Part shown: positions 14,560 to 14,907 of the stretch, piece after piece
Layout of the letters: each line of letters opens with the position of its first letter
Position numbering within the stretch: the stretch's first letter is position 1
Assembly: GCA_964638715.1 (NCBI GenBank)
Contig: CAZWZF010000083.1
Location: 1-14,907, forward strand
Reading direction: 5' to 3'
Length of the DNA: 14,907 nucleotides
Origin: JBAXQQ01 sp037131695
Lineage (GTDB): Bacteria; Armatimonadota; Hebobacteria; CAIYQO01
Made by a program: the position numbers and the translations under genes
The notes under the pieces: model-generated
Seen by the model: only the letters and a program-made list of their open reading frames with translations
Told to the model about the DNA's origin: nothing
Databases searched by the model: none

Positions 14560-14738
14560 TTTATTACAATTTTATATCTCTTTAAATTTGATTTGTTTTT
14601 ATAATACTCCCTAACAGGTGCACCAATGTAATTGGTAGATATTTAAGATTTTATGTCTTTCAATTACAATTGTTCTATATTTTTTCATTACAATAAATTA
14701 ACGGAACTTCTATATTAGACCCTCTGTTTTTTTGATTA
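14560..14738. other. AT-rich gap between convergent DUF488 and Shedu-like genes
   Basis: Holds short inverted repeats only: ACCAAT-GTA-ATTGGT (14622-14636), followed by T-rich sequence, and CAATT-AC-AATTG near 14662. The first may be a weak terminator. A 25-codon minus-strand ORF is not convincing. Confidence 0.35.
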
Positions 14739-14907
14739 TTATAACTTTTTACGAAACTTTGCTAAGATTATTTCTAATCGATGAATTAAGTCATCATATG
14801 AAAGGATATCAACGATATTGTGATATTTTCGTTTAATTATTTCAAAATCTGCTTTCTGCTCATTATTCATACCTGTATCTCGTCCCATAATTACAATACC
14901 ATTAGGA
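14739..14907 (-). CDS. C-terminal end of a Shedu-like (SduA/DUF4263) protein, 5' part outside window
   Basis: The minus strand is open from the window edge to TAA at 14739-14741, giving the last 55 residues: 'PNGIVIMGRDTGMNNEQKAD', then 'FEIIKRKYHNIVDILSYDDL' and 'IHRLEIILAKFRKKL'. The order G-(V/I)-x-(I/M)-GR, then 'l...Q...f..(l/i)r..y..i', then '(I)LxYDDL(l)xR' is the usual ending of DUF4263 proteins, the nuclease (PD-(D/E)XK) of the Shedu anti-phage system. The catalytic residues would lie upstream, outside the window, so integrity and activity cannot be judged. It is AT-rich like the R-M and DUF488 genes and convergent with the latter. Confidence 0.7.
   Translation of the reverse strand, partial: PNGIVIMGRDTGMNNEQKADFEIIKRKYHNIVDILSYDDLIHRLEIILAKFRKKL

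Noticed and set aside
14611..14688. 25-codon minus-strand ORF starting MKKYRTIVIE between the DUF488 and Shedu-like genes.
   Set aside because: Too short, no good SD, and AT-rich sequence gives such ORFs by chance.

Overview
The window comes from a bacterial chromosome of intermediate base composition. It carries a housekeeping UMP kinase gene, glycan-degrading enzymes, SD-led genes (AGGAG-type sites before most starts) and many short palindromic or tandem intergenic repeats. Abundant carbohydrate hydrolases, an orphan uroporphyrinogen-decarboxylase-like protein and repeat-filled gaps would fit an anaerobic glycan degrader, perhaps of the Lentisphaerae/PVC group. That placement is a guess from gene content, because no rRNA or other phylogenetic marker was compared.

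Layout. 1-2332: end of a glycoside-hydrolase-like gene translationally coupled to a second, complete GH-like gene with a beta-galactosidase trimerisation-type middle domain. 2333-3996: about 1.66 kb with no intact gene. It holds the wreck of a GH29 alpha-L-fucosidase, a frameshifted reverse-strand fragment, a secreted-protein C-terminal fragment and several hairpins. 3997-7165: a small desulforedoxin-like protein, a 96-bp nested inverted repeat, pyrH, and a secreted beta-propeller-like protein. 7315-9053: an AT-rich type II restriction-modification pair, an MjaI-family endonuclease (family known to cut CTAG) and an SPPY-type beta-class methyltransferase. Two inverted copies of a 28-bp repeat bracket the pair. 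9148-13678: a URO-D-family protein (minus), a divergent MFS exporter, a GntP/CitMHS-like permease and an ArsR regulator (minus), with a bidirectional terminator between the last two. 13799-14907: an AT-rich DUF488 gene with its own strong promoter, facing the C-terminal end of a Shedu (SduA/DUF4263)-like gene cut off by the window edge.

How it fits together. The left third is a polysaccharide-utilisation stretch in decay. The middle is core genome. The right half mixes ordinary metabolic and transport genes with AT-rich defence genes (R-M, Shedu-like, and DUF488 by association), as expected of a small defence island. In a manual scan the tetranucleotide CTAG is absent from the whole 14.9 kb although TAG occurs more than a hundred times, which agrees with the predicted CTAG specificity of the R-M system. 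The gaps are seeded with at least three repeat classes: GTCACYGAGAC palindromes, an ACATCGATTrrTAGGATTTA element, and 7- or 9-mer tandem repeats.
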